DNA from: Cephaloticoccus sp.
Lineage (GTDB): Bacteria; Verrucomicrobiota; Verrucomicrobiia; Opitutales; Opitutaceae
Assembly (NCBI GenBank): GCA_030833445.1
Contig: JAURHD010000009.1
Span: forward strand, 1 to 64,000
Length of the DNA stretch: 64,000 nt
Direction: 5' to 3'
The position numbers and the translations under genes were made by a program. The notes beneath the pieces were generated by a model. The model made no database searches. It was not told the origin of the DNA and saw nothing but the letters and a program-made list of their open reading frames with translations. This document shows positions 9,034 to 16,874 of the stretch, one piece after another (within the stretch, counting starts at the first letter, position 1; the number at the start of each line of letters is the position of its first letter).

Positions 9034-9693
9034 TCAAATCACGCGATAGCCCGGCTTGGTCAGTTGGGTGATATGTTCGAATATGCGCGTGCTGGCTATT
9101 TGGTAGCGCTCCTTGCCCGCCGCTGGGTCATCATAAACAGCCGGAGGTATTGGTTCACCAAATACGATGGTCACCGGTGTGCCCAGACGCAGCGGCTGTC
9201 CCTTGCCATAGGCTTCGAAGGATCCGAAGATCCTCGCCGGCACGACCGGCACTTGCGCGCGGCACGCTATGAGCCCAACGCCGGCCTTGGGCTCCTGCAG
9301 GCAACCATTTGAAGTGCGGGTGCCTTCCGGAAAGAGAATGAGACCCTTGTCTTCCTTGAGGGCCTTCAGCACGCGTTTGATGGCACTGACATCCTGGCCG
9401 CCATCGCGATCGACCGGGATGGTGCCCACCTCGTCGAGCCACCAGGAAGCAAATCCGCCGACCCACAGCGTCTTGCGCGCAAAGTAGGCAATCTGGCGCG
9501 GGACCTGACTGCCGATCAATGGAGGGTCGAGGAAACTGGCATGATTGGCGGCGATCAGGAATGAACCTTTTGCGGGCAGGTGATGCAGCCCCACGATGTC
9601 GCCCCGGAAAAACATGCCATACACCACCGTGGCCAGGTAATGGAAAAATCCATAGACCCGTTGCATTTCAACTTGGCGAAAAGATTGGCTCAT
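9034..9693 (-). CDS. plsC: 1-acyl-sn-glycerol-3-phosphate acyltransferase
   Basis: PlsC-type enzymes acylate lysophosphatidic acid at the inner membrane. The 219-residue protein has the catalytic HX4D motif as NHASFLD (His51, Asp56), the glycerol-phosphate-binding FPEGTRT near residue 120, and VPVVPARIFGSFEAYGK as the later conserved block. Its start codon overlaps the stop of cmk by 4 nt (ATGA), so it is the last gene of the tyrA-aroA-cmk-plsC operon. Confidence 0.9.
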   Translation of the reverse strand: MSQSFRQVEMQRVYGFFHYLATVVYGMFFRGDIVGLHHLPAKGSFLIAANHASFLDPPLIGSQVPRQIAYFARKTLWVGGFASWWLDEVGTIPVDRDGGQDVSAIKRVLKALKEDKGLILFPEGTRTSNGCLQEPKAGVGLIACRAQVPVVPARIFGSFEAYGKGQPLRLGTPVTIVFGEPIPPAVYDDPAAGKERYQIASTRIFEHITQLTKPGYRVI

Positions 9694-10361
9694 GCCGGGG
9701 TAAGCTTGGTGGCGATTAGGGACGACATTACGGCGACCACTTGGTCCAAGGATTGGTGGGTGCTGTCGATATCAATGGCACCGTTGGGACACACGAGTGG
9801 TGATGTTTTGCGGGAGCTATCAAGCCGATCACGCTCGGCAATTGAGTCCTGCCGACCCTCCGCGGCACGGCGCTTGGCCCGCTCCACCGGGTCCGCATGC
9901 AGGAAGAAGCGGAAATCAGCCGCGGGGAAAATTACCGAGCCAATATCACGGCCTTCCATGACCAGACCTTGGAAGTGGTGTGCTTCGGCGACTCCGACCT
10001 GACCGCGCTGATACGCCAGCAACGTTTGGCGCACCTCGGGAATCGCCGCGTAGTGTGAGACATGTTCGTTGACGCGCTGATCGCGGATTTCATCCCCGGC
10101 AGGTTGGCCATCAATCAGCATTTGGGCGGAACGACCGGCCAGTCTCGTGGAAAATTGCAGGGTGGCCAAGGCAACTTTAAGCGCGGCGAGATCGGTCGCG
10201 GGAACTGCCCGGCGCAACAATTCGGCCGTGATGTGCCGGTAAAATGAACCGGTGTCGACGTGCAACAGGTTAAACTTGTCCGCCAGAATACACGATGAGG
10301 ATGACTTGCCCGAGGCTGCTCCGCCATCAATGGCGATAATGATCAAGGATGCTTTGGACAT
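9690..10361 (-). CDS. cmk: (d)CMP kinase
   Basis: Cytidylate kinase phosphorylates CMP and dCMP. The 223-residue protein starts with IIIAIDGGAASGKSSSS, a P-loop with Gly in place of the common Pro, then HVDTGSFYRHITAELLRR and VMEGRDIGSVIFPAADFRFF (CMP-binding and catalytic region), and later LDSSRKTSPL with the substrate arginine. The ATG at 10361 is chosen because it overlaps the aroA stop (TGATG on the coding strand); the preceding in-frame region belongs to aroA in another frame. It overlaps plsC by 4 nt at its end. Confidence 0.93.
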   Translation of the reverse strand: MSKASLIIIAIDGGAASGKSSSSCILADKFNLLHVDTGSFYRHITAELLRRAVPATDLAALKVALATLQFSTRLAGRSAQMLIDGQPAGDEIRDQRVNEHVSHYAAIPEVRQTLLAYQRGQVGVAEAHHFQGLVMEGRDIGSVIFPAADFRFFLHADPVERAKRRAAEGRQDSIAERDRLDSSRKTSPLVCPNGAIDIDSTHQSLDQVVAVMSSLIATKLTPA

Positions 10362-11623
10362 CAGGGGTGTAGGGAATTTTGCCGGACTGATTCCAGCACT
10401 TCGAAGAATGCCGGAAAGGTTTTGGCGCAGCAGGCCGGGTCCTTGATGGAGAGCCATGACCGTCCGTCACCATGCAAGTCGTGACAGCCGAGGATCGCAA
10501 AACTCATGGCGAACCGATGGTCGTGGTAAGTCTCAATGATCTGACCGCTTTGCAGGGGACGCGGATGGATTTCGAGCGAATCTTCCTCCTCGATCACATG
10601 CTGACCCAGCTTTCGGAGTTCCCGGGCCATGCCAGCCACGCGGTCCGTCTCCTGCTTTCGCGTATGGGCAATCCCCGTGATCTTGGTCGGACCATCGAGC
10701 AGGGGTGCGATTGCGGCCAAACTCAGAAAGGTATCAGAGAATTCCCGGAAGTTTTGCATGATACCCATGAACTTGGTTCCGCGTTCCGCCGAATAGGATG
10801 GGGGTTCATCCGGATCGCCAGCTTGCAGTCCAATGGTTTCAAGCACCTCGGAGTATTTGACGTCACCCTGCAGGCTGCCGCCATAATTCGGCAGGGTGAT
10901 TGAGCCACCTGATACAAGAGGCAGGCTCAGAAAGTAGCTGGCAGCCGAAGCGTCGCCTTCGATGTCATAAGTCGTGGGACATGCTTCAAACTGGCCGATC
11001 ATGCGCTCGGTCATCTTGACGAAAGGTCGGGAACCGGGGGCCTTGGACAAGCTGATGCGGAAGGGTGTCTGGGCATGCGAACCGACCATCAACAACGCGG
11101 ACAGCATCTGGCTGCTTTCAGATGCGTCCAATTCCACCAAACCTCCCGGCAGGCCGGCGGTCTTGAGGGTGAAGGGAAATTTGCGGGCATTGGAGATTGC
11201 TCCCTGAGAACTGAGCGCGTCCAACAGGGCTCCGATTGGTCGCTCACGCATCGCCGCATCCCCGTCGAAATGAAAAAGCCCATCGTCGCACAGGCAGACC
11301 AAGGCGGTGACAAAACGGGCGACATTGCCGGCATTGCCTACGTCGATCGAGGCCTCACGTTTGGGGATGACGCCGTCCCGTCCGCTGATCGTGATGGTGG
11401 CGGATGATTCGTCGGTTTCCACCGTAAAGCCCAGGGCGCGCAAGGCTGCGACCATAAGATACGAATCCCGGCTGAACAAAGCTCCCTGCAGCGTGACGGT
11501 TTCCCGGCCGAGTGCGCCTAATATCAGTGCGCGGTTGGTGATGCTCTTGGACCCGGGTAACACCACCGTGCCCTTGGCGGGGCGGGTGAAAGGGTTGATG
11601 GGCAGAGGATCGATCAGAGACAT
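10361..11623 (-). CDS. aroA: 3-phosphoshikimate 1-carboxyvinyltransferase (EPSP synthase)
   Basis: AroA joins shikimate 3-phosphate with phosphoenolpyruvate in chorismate synthesis. The 420-residue form begins MSLIDPLPINPF and then has the signature VLPGSKSITNRALILGAL (about 20-37), VGNAGNVARFV, RERPIGALLDALSSQGA, and near the end GIAHTRKQETDRVAGMARELRKLG and DHRFAMSFAILG. A GTG codon at 11674 is an in-frame alternative that would add 17 residues without conserved sequence. It lies between tyrA and cmk and overlaps the latter. Confidence 0.95.
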   Translation of the reverse strand: MSLIDPLPINPFTRPAKGTVVLPGSKSITNRALILGALGRETVTLQGALFSRDSYLMVAALRALGFTVETDESSATITISGRDGVIPKREASIDVGNAGNVARFVTALVCLCDDGLFHFDGDAAMRERPIGALLDALSSQGAISNARKFPFTLKTAGLPGGLVELDASESSQMLSALLMVGSHAQTPFRISLSKAPGSRPFVKMTERMIGQFEACPTTYDIEGDASAASYFLSLPLVSGGSITLPNYGGSLQGDVKYSEVLETIGLQAGDPDEPPSYSAERGTKFMGIMQNFREFSDTFLSLAAIAPLLDGPTKITGIAHTRKQETDRVAGMARELRKLGQHVIEEEDSLEIHPRPLQSGQIIETYHDHRFAMSFAILGCHDLHGDGRSWLSIKDPACCAKTFPAFFEVLESVRQNSLHP

Positions 11624-11737
11624 GCGAAACGACAGCGTCGTGAAGGTCCGACTCCGCGCCAAGTTGTTTTTCACTCATCCCCGGTAGAAAAATGGCGGCG
11701 GACCGATTTACTCCTCCTGATAACCCGCCCAGTTAAC

Positions 11738-12586
11738 TCAGGGGCGAAATTCCCGGCGGTAGGCCCGGCCTCGTTCCAGTCGGGCCGTCACATCAATGAG
11801 GTCACGATTGGAAAGCGCGGCGTGAAAAGCCTGTAGTTCATCCTGAAATTCGCGGAGTGCCCGCAACACTTCGTCGCGGTTTTGCTCCAAGATCGTGCGC
11901 CAAAGCTGGGGGTCGCTGCCGGCAATACGGGTCGTATCACGCAGACCGCCTCCGGCATAGTTGCGCCAAGTCAGATCCTTGCGGTTGAGATAGGCGCATA
12001 ACATCGAGGCGATCACCTGGGGCAGGTGACTGATATTTGCCACTACTTCATCGTGTTGATCTGGGGCCATGGTGACCACATCACTGCCGAGATTATGCCA
12101 GAAGCGCGCCACGGTATCCAAGGCAGTGGGATCAGTTTCCGGCAGGGGCGTGACAAAACAGGTGCGTTTTTCGAATAGTTTGGCGTCACCATGTTCCCAG
12201 CCGGTTTTCTCTGATCCTGCCATGGGATGTGACCCGACAAAATGTCCACGGGGACCCAGTGCGGCTTGCCCCAGCCGGCTGATCTCACCTTTGACGCTAC
12301 CTACATCCGTCACCACGGTCCCGGGTGAGAGATGCGGCGCAATTTCTTGGGCCAATCCGATAATATGCGTCACCGGCGCAGCAATTATCACCATGTTGGA
12401 ACCGGTGACTGCCTTGGCTAGGCTGGTGGGAGCGTCCGTGCACCACGGTTGCTCTGCGATTTGGAGTCGGACTTCCGGTCGTCGAGCCCAGATAATAATT
12501 CTCTTGGCCAGTCCGCGATCATAGGCGGCCCGAGCCACGGAGGCGCCGAGTAAACCGGGAGCGATAATGGTCAACTGATCGGGCAT
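11738..12586 (-). CDS. tyrA: Prephenate dehydrogenase
   Basis: TyrA oxidatively decarboxylates prephenate to 4-hydroxyphenylpyruvate for tyrosine. The 282-residue protein has a Rossmann start (TIIAPGLLGASVARAAYDRG), PVTHIIGLAQEIAP, TVVTDVGSVKGEI with the conserved DVGSVK, and GSHPMAGSEKTGWEHGD containing the HPMAG catalytic/substrate motif. ATG at 12586 has an AAAGAG stretch in front; an ATG 12 nt upstream is possible. It heads the tyrA-aroA-cmk-plsC operon with a 114-nt gap to aroA. Confidence 0.93.
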   Translation of the reverse strand: MPDQLTIIAPGLLGASVARAAYDRGLAKRIIIWARRPEVRLQIAEQPWCTDAPTSLAKAVTGSNMVIIAAPVTHIIGLAQEIAPHLSPGTVVTDVGSVKGEISRLGQAALGPRGHFVGSHPMAGSEKTGWEHGDAKLFEKRTCFVTPLPETDPTALDTVARFWHNLGSDVVTMAPDQHDEVVANISHLPQVIASMLCAYLNRKDLTWRNYAGGGLRDTTRIAGSDPQLWRTILEQNRDEVLRALREFQDELQAFHAALSNRDLIDVTARLERGRAYRREFRP

Positions 12587-12692
12587 TACTCTTTGCAATG
12601 GTGAAACCGTGCCGGTGTCGAGTCACTACCATGTGTCAACTGTGAGGCGAACGCATTGCCTTTTGCTCGCCGACCTTAAAATTGAGCGGGTT

Positions 12693-14339
12693 ATGCCAAT
12701 GGAAGAACCGCGCAGTTGGTTGGGTTTGAGTGCACGCGCTTGGGTCAGCGCCGCGGTGGCTATTGGTCTGTTGGCGTGGCTGACGGATTTCCTTATCGAT
12801 CAAGGCCCCAAAAAAGTGGACTTATCCCCGATTTCGGAGGGATTAACAGGGGAACAATGGCAGATTGCCCATGAAATTGACGACATCGAAAAACGTTACC
12901 GGGAATGGCCGACGGATAAACTGCCTCCGACCGGAATTGAAGACGACCTGGCACGGGCCATCCGGTGGCAGGAGCAACTTTTGGCGGCAAATCCGAGGGC
13001 AGGCAAAGAACAGACAATGCGCCTAGATCGACTGCAGACCGCACGGGACACGGTGCTGGCACAGCGCCAGTGGGACCGGGTTTTGGCTTTGGAACTTACA
13101 CTGAAAAACGACCCGACGACGGAAAGCCGGATCGAACGGCTGGAAGAACTCTTGAAATTGCGCCAGACGATTAATCGCAGTCGGGCCGAACCGCGTTACA
13201 AGAATCTTGTGCGGGAAACGGATTTGGATCGTGAGCTAGAGCGCTTGCAGGTCGTGCCACTCCGGGAGGAGGCAGATGCTTTGGCCACAAAGGCCAAGGA
13301 AGCAGCGGATGGTAAAGATTGGATAGCGGCGTTGCAGCACTACACCCGCGCACGTGAAATCATGGAAGAAATAAACCGGCAGTATGCCCGATCAAAGTTT
13401 GCCGACCTGGCCTTGCGGAATAGATTGTTTAATCAAGAGACTTCCCTCCAAGGCGCGCGAGAGGCAGCTGAGATCACGCTCTTGATCACCGGTGGTGACG
13501 CGGCCGCTAACGATCGCCCGGAGATTGCGGCGGAGTATTTCACTCAGGCGATGAGCCTGCAAAAAAAGTTGAATAAGCAATGGCCGCTAAGCCGCTTTGT
13601 GTCGACCAACCGACTGGATCAGCTGGAGGTAAAACGGCAGACCGTGTCTTCGAACCTTCTGATTGCGCAGATGCTCGAGCAGGATCGTGAACTGACCGAA
13701 TCGTTGACCGCCCGGCAAACATGGGTCTCCAAGCAAAAGCTCGCTGAGTTGCAGGCCATGGCCCTTCAGTTGGCCGAAAATTTCCCCCGAAGTCAGAACA
13801 GTGATCAAGGTCTAGGCCGAAAATATGCCTATCTAATCTCATTGGGTGACCAATTACGCCAGATTCAGGATGGGATTTACGATCAACTGGTGCCCTTGGC
13901 CGGACGGGCTGGCCAGATGCTGTTGCGGGACGAGGTTTCGCAGGAACTCTATACCGCCATTATGAAATTCAATCCCAGTCGCGAACCCGCTACGCAGCAA
14001 GCCGTCGAGTCCGTGTCTTTGGAAGATGCCACTGAGTTCTGTCGACGGTTGGGTTGGATCCTCGGGCAGGCCGTGCGGCTGCCCAGCCGTGAAGTCATGC
14101 AATCCGCCCTGAATGACCGCGGCGCCGTGGACCCGGCCAAATCCGATACTCGCGATGCCTACCTTAATTTAGTCGGCGGTGTCTCCGAGTGGCTCGCGGC
14201 CGAGCCGAGTGACTCAGAAGCAGAGATTTTTACCGGGGAAACGGGAGGTGACTTGACGGTTCGCCGGAAGGACACCCGTTCCCGAGCGATCGGCTTCCGG
14301 GTTTTGCTGGAATCAGGGAACGTCAGTCGGTCCGACTAA
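12693..14339 (+). CDS. Membrane-anchored coiled-coil protein with degenerate formylglycine-generating-enzyme-like C-terminus
   Basis: The 548-residue protein has one N-terminal transmembrane helix (about 14-32), then long charged helices likely forming coiled coils (50-390). From about residue 415 it shows the skeleton of the SUMF1/FGE fold: AVESVSLEDATEFCRRLG (437 onward), RLPSREVMQSAL in place of RLPTEAEWE, GGVSEWLA in place of the NVWEW motif, and a terminal GFRVLLE. The acidic and tryptophan residues of RLPTEAEWE are lost, so enzymatic activity is unlikely. The start at 12693 is chosen because upstream codons do not resemble protein. Function unknown; it overlaps the convergent EVE gene by 17 bp. 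Confidence 0.7.
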   Translation: MPMEEPRSWLGLSARAWVSAAVAIGLLAWLTDFLIDQGPKKVDLSPISEGLTGEQWQIAHEIDDIEKRYREWPTDKLPPTGIEDDLARAIRWQEQLLAANPRAGKEQTMRLDRLQTARDTVLAQRQWDRVLALELTLKNDPTTESRIERLEELLKLRQTINRSRAEPRYKNLVRETDLDRELERLQVVPLREEADALATKAKEAADGKDWIAALQHYTRAREIMEEINRQYARSKFADLALRNRLFNQETSLQGAREAAEITLLITGGDAAANDRPEIAAEYFTQAMSLQKKLNKQWPLSRFVSTNRLDQLEVKRQTVSSNLLIAQMLEQDRELTESLTARQTWVSKQKLAELQAMALQLAENFPRSQNSDQGLGRKYAYLISLGDQLRQIQDGIYDQLVPLAGRAGQMLLRDEVSQELYTAIMKFNPSREPATQQAVESVSLEDATEFCRRLGWILGQAVRLPSREVMQSALNDRGAVDPAKSDTRDAYLNLVGGVSEWLAAEPSDSEAEIFTGETGGDLTVRRKDTRSRAIGFRVLLESGNVSRSD

Positions 14340-14739
14340 GCGCAACGATCTGATCAAATTCCGCCTTGGCCAAGGGCATGACGGAAAGACGGCTCTGTCG
14401 CAGCAACGCGATGCCGGCCAAGGACGATTCCGCTTTGATACGGGCAAGACTGACTGGGTGGGTGAGGGGCTTGATCGTCTTGATTTCGACTGCTACCCAA
14501 CCTGGCTCCAGTGCGGTCTCGTCCGGAAATGCGGGTTTCGTCACTTCCGCCATGCCGACCACCGCCTTCGTCTTGACGCTCTCATAAAAGAAGACCCGAT
14601 CACCCTTTCGCATGGCATTCAGGTGAATCCGGGCTTGGTAATTACGGACCCCGGTCCAAGCCGTGTGCTTATCCTGCACTAGGTTGGCCCACGAGTAGGC
14701 TTCGGGTTCGGATTTAACCAGCCAGTATTGCTTTGTCAT
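14323..14739 (-). CDS. EVE domain-containing protein
   Basis: The 138-residue protein is a complete EVE domain: KQYWLVKSEPEAYSWANL at the start, then WTGVRNYQARIHLNAMRKGDRVFFYES and VVGMAEVTKPAFPDE. EVE folds are related to PUA and YTH domains and bind modified bases in DNA or RNA; stand-alone bacterial copies such as this one have no fixed role. Its last 17 bp overlap the convergent upstream gene. The family call is firm, function is not. Confidence 0.92.
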   Translation of the reverse strand: MTKQYWLVKSEPEAYSWANLVQDKHTAWTGVRNYQARIHLNAMRKGDRVFFYESVKTKAVVGMAEVTKPAFPDETALEPGWVAVEIKTIKPLTHPVSLARIKAESSLAGIALLRQSRLSVMPLAKAEFDQIVALSRTD

Positions 14740-14768
14740 GAATCGAGATACGGTGAAACTTAACCATT

Positions 14769-14882
14769 ATGAACATGGATGTGGCTGAAAAGGCAAAAGC
14801 CCGGCGGACGATCCGGTTTATTTATGCCTTGATGGTGTTATTGATCGCGGGTCCCATCCTGATCTACATCCTGACTCACTGA
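14769..14882 (+). CDS. Small membrane protein (37 aa)
   Basis: A 37-residue frame encodes a basic N-terminus (MNMDVAEKAKARRTIRF) followed by one hydrophobic helix (IYALMVLLIAGPILIYIL) and TH. It ends 5 nt before the GTG start of the PIN/TRAM gene, so the two are probably cotranslated. The alternative start is Met3. The charge pattern (positive-inside) fits a single-span inner-membrane protein. No family recognised; the evidence is spacing, hydrophobicity and the absence of another gene in this gap. Confidence 0.55.
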   Translation: MNMDVAEKAKARRTIRFIYALMVLLIAGPILIYILTH

Positions 14883-14887
14883 TCTCA

Positions 14888-15895
14888 GTGCTAAACAAAA
14901 CCCTATTTTCCATCCGGCTGGTCTTTATCGCGCTCTGCACCACGGGCGGCTGGCTGGTCTGCTATGCCGTAAGTGACTGGGATGACCACCGTGCCCTCGC
15001 GATCCTCGTGGGTTTTATGATCGGTGCCTTGGTGGTGCTGGTGGATATCCTGTTGAAAGGCTTTTCGCTGCGCGGATTGTCGGCTATTTCCTTCGGTTTG
15101 GCGGTTGGCGCCCTGATCGCCTTCCTCCTCAGCACCTCGCCTCTTTTTGACCGGGCGGACGAGCAGAATATCTATATCGCCCGCCTCGTATTGTTTCTGG
15201 TCTGCACCTACTTGTGCACCGTGATCGCCTTGCGGGGCAAAGATGAGTTCAACCTCGTCATCCCGTATGTGCGCTTTGTGCCCCACGAGGTGGATGTGCC
15301 CTTGGTGGTGGTCGATACCAGTGCCCTGATCGATGGCCGGATATCCTGGGTCTGCGAGGCAGGATTCCTGACCGGAGCCCTGGTGATTCCCCGATTTGTG
15401 CTGGCCGATCTCAATGCCGTGGCCGATGCGACCGATCCGCAAAAAAAGGCCCGGGGACGGCGAGGGTTGGAGGTGCTCAATGAATTGCGGCGTATCAAGC
15501 ATATCGATATCCGTATACCGGAAAGCGAAGTTTCCAAGCGGGAGGATGTGGATGCCAAACTCGTGTTTCTGGCCCAATCGATGAAGGCCAAATTAATCAC
15601 CACAGATTTCAATTTGGCCAAAATGGCGGAATTTCACGGCGTTTCCTGCCTTGATCTCAATCAACTCGCGAAATCCTTGCGACCTGAGTTGATGATGGGC
15701 GAATTGCTTACCATTGAACTGGCTAAATCAGGCAAGGAGCCGAGCCAAGGCGTGGGTTATTTGGCCGATGGCTCAATGGTGGTAGTGGAAGGTGGCTACG
15801 AATACATCGGTCAGCGCGTGCAGGCTGAGGTCACCAGTGTGCTGCCCACCGTGGGTGGCAAGATGGTCTTCGCCCGCTTTATGAATCTTACCTGA
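14888..15895 (+). CDS. PIN/TRAM domain membrane protein (YacL-like)
   Basis: The 335-residue protein has about four N-terminal transmembrane helices (7-29, 36-56, 62-81, 91-112), a PIN nuclease domain beginning VPLVVVDTSALIDGRI (acidic residue in DTSALIDGR near 141) and continuing to LITTDFNLAKMAEF, and a C-terminal TRAM domain (about 280-335, GVGYLADGSMVVVEGG). The same order occurs in Bacillus YacL. PIN domains are metal-dependent RNases. The start is a GTG at 14888, set by the small ORF ending just before. Confidence 0.9.
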   Translation: MLNKTLFSIRLVFIALCTTGGWLVCYAVSDWDDHRALAILVGFMIGALVVLVDILLKGFSLRGLSAISFGLAVGALIAFLLSTSPLFDRADEQNIYIARLVLFLVCTYLCTVIALRGKDEFNLVIPYVRFVPHEVDVPLVVVDTSALIDGRISWVCEAGFLTGALVIPRFVLADLNAVADATDPQKKARGRRGLEVLNELRRIKHIDIRIPESEVSKREDVDAKLVFLAQSMKAKLITTDFNLAKMAEFHGVSCLDLNQLAKSLRPELMMGELLTIELAKSGKEPSQGVGYLADGSMVVVEGGYEYIGQRVQAEVTSVLPTVGGKMVFARFMNLT

Positions 15896-15920
15896 GTCCG
15901 GTTTGTTCGGTAAACAAAAG

Positions 15921-15941
15921 GCCTCCGAATGAATCGGAGGC
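15921..15941. terminator. Terminator hairpin after the PIN/TRAM gene
   Basis: GCCTCCGA (15921-15928) pairs with TCGGAGGC (15934-15941) over a short loop, between the PIN/TRAM stop and the convergent tRNA-Asp 3' end. On the minus strand it is followed by a T-rich stretch (CTTTTGTTT), so it can terminate the tRNA transcript as well. Confidence 0.7.
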
Positions 15942-15946
15942 TAAAA

Positions 15947-16023
15947 TGGCGGGATGGACGGGACTCGAACCCGCGACCTTCTGCGTGACAGGCAGACGCT
16001 CTAACCAACTGAGCTACCACCCC
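15947..16023 (-). tRNA. tRNA-Asp (GTC)
   Basis: A 77-nt cloverleaf with acceptor GGGGTGG/CCATCCC, D-arm GCTC/GAGC, anticodon loop CTGTCAC (anticodon GTC), T-loop TTCGAGT, discriminator G and encoded CCA. It reads on the minus strand and is divergent from tRNA-Arg. Confidence 0.97.
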
Positions 16024-16043
16024 GTTAAAGGGGAAAGAGGCGG

Positions 16044-16071
16044 AACGTAGAATCCACCCTAGTCAAGTCAA
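16044..16071 (-). promoter_or_regulatory. Candidate promoter of tRNA-Asp
   Basis: On the minus strand TTGACT (16071-16066) is followed after 16 nt by TACGTT (16049-16044), 20 nt before the mature tRNA 5' end. The -35 fits the sigma70 consensus well; the -10 deviates but a similar ACGTT hexamer precedes two other tRNAs in this window. Confidence 0.5.
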
Positions 16072-16129
16072 GTGTGGTTTTCCGCTTGTCGAAAAATGTC
16101 CCTCCCGATACCCGTGCATGCACTGACAA

Positions 16130-16206
16130 GCGGTGGTAGCTCAACTGGATAGAGCATCGGTTTTCTAAACCGACGGTCGTGGGTTCGAGTCCCGCCCACC
16201 GCGCCA
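16130..16206 (+). tRNA. tRNA-Arg (TCT)
   Basis: A 77-nt cloverleaf with acceptor GCGGTGG/CCACCGC, D-arm GCTC/GAGC, anticodon stem TCGGT/ACCGA, loop TTTCTAA (anticodon TCT), T-loop TTCGAGT, discriminator G and CCA. Its last 16 nt are repeated 54 nt downstream. Confidence 0.97.
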
Positions 16207-16260
16207 GTCTCACCCACGCGGGTCGTTGGTGTCAGGCCAGGTGCGTTGCACCTAGATTAG

Positions 16261-16316
16261 CCCGCCCACCGCGCCATGCTTCGCTCGTTCGAGCTTCGCA
16301 TGGCACGGCCAGCTTC
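16261..16316 (+). repeat. Duplicated tRNA-Arg 3' end followed by hairpin element (copy 1)
   Basis: Bases 16261-16276 repeat exactly the last 16 nt of tRNA-Arg (16191-16206). They run into a 32-nt hairpin (16273-16304): GCCATGC, TTC, GCTCG, TT, CGAGC, TTC, GCATGGC, that is two stems separated by a symmetrical TTC/TTC internal loop, followed by ACGGCCAGCTTCTAA. The same hairpin of equal length and the same trailing sequence stand behind tRNA-Ser at 61811-61856. Between the tRNA and the copy lies a small hairpin AGGTGC gtt GCACCT. It looks like the scar of an element that targets tRNA 3' ends. Confidence 0.65.
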
Positions 16317-16329
16317 TAACGGACGTCGA

Positions 16330-16866
16330 TTAGGGGTTGATGGCTGCTAGCACCGATTGCCAGAGGGTGGTTTCGCCCGGGTGGCCGTGGGCATCCAGGT
16401 ATCCAGCGATTTTTTCGAGAGTGGGTTCTTCCACCTCGTGCTTGGGGTCACCCGGCCATTCGGGTCTGGCGGCACAGGCCAAAGCCCAACAAGCCCAGGC
16501 CCGGGCGCGTCGTTGATCCCGTCGAGGTTCGCGCAACCGGTCGGCGTAATGTTGAAAATGCACCCGGGGATTGCCGATGAACACATCCGATGGGGTATGT
16601 GTCATGAACCATACCATGGCGGCATAAGGCATGGGCCATTGCGCCAGCACGGGCTCGGCGCCGTGCAGTTCTGCGCCCATGGCGCGGTCGAGACAGAGCA
16701 TGGCGCGTGCGGCGAGTCCGCGTGACCACAGGGAATGCCCATATTCCAAGCAAGCGTGGTAGAAATCCGGTCCGCGAGTATCGCCGCGAAAGACATGCAG
16801 GGTTCGCCAATCCAGGCCTGCACGTGGAATCGGCAGGTGAGGGCAGGGTGGAAATGGTGCGGCCAT
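16330..16866 (-). CDS. Conserved-looking hypothetical protein
   Basis: This 178-residue frame encodes a soluble protein rich in Trp, Arg and His, with no signal peptide, membrane segment or motif I recognise. Residues such as DFYHACLEYGHSLWSRGLAARAMLCLDRAM resemble a helical-repeat (TPR-like) hairpin. It starts 8 nt from the divergent acyltransferase start region and ends near the tRNA-Arg repeat. Real-gene status is supported by length and even composition, function is open. Confidence 0.6.
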   Translation of the reverse strand: MAAPFPPCPHLPIPRAGLDWRTLHVFRGDTRGPDFYHACLEYGHSLWSRGLAARAMLCLDRAMGAELHGAEPVLAQWPMPYAAMVWFMTHTPSDVFIGNPRVHFQHYADRLREPRRDQRRARAWACWALACAARPEWPGDPKHEVEEPTLEKIAGYLDAHGHPGETTLWQSVLAAINP

Positions 16867-16874
16867 GAATCGGT

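Noticed and set aside
16207-16329. Possible short ORF behind tRNA-Arg
   Set aside because: Frames are short and interrupted; no nuclease motif that would prove a mobile cassette remained.
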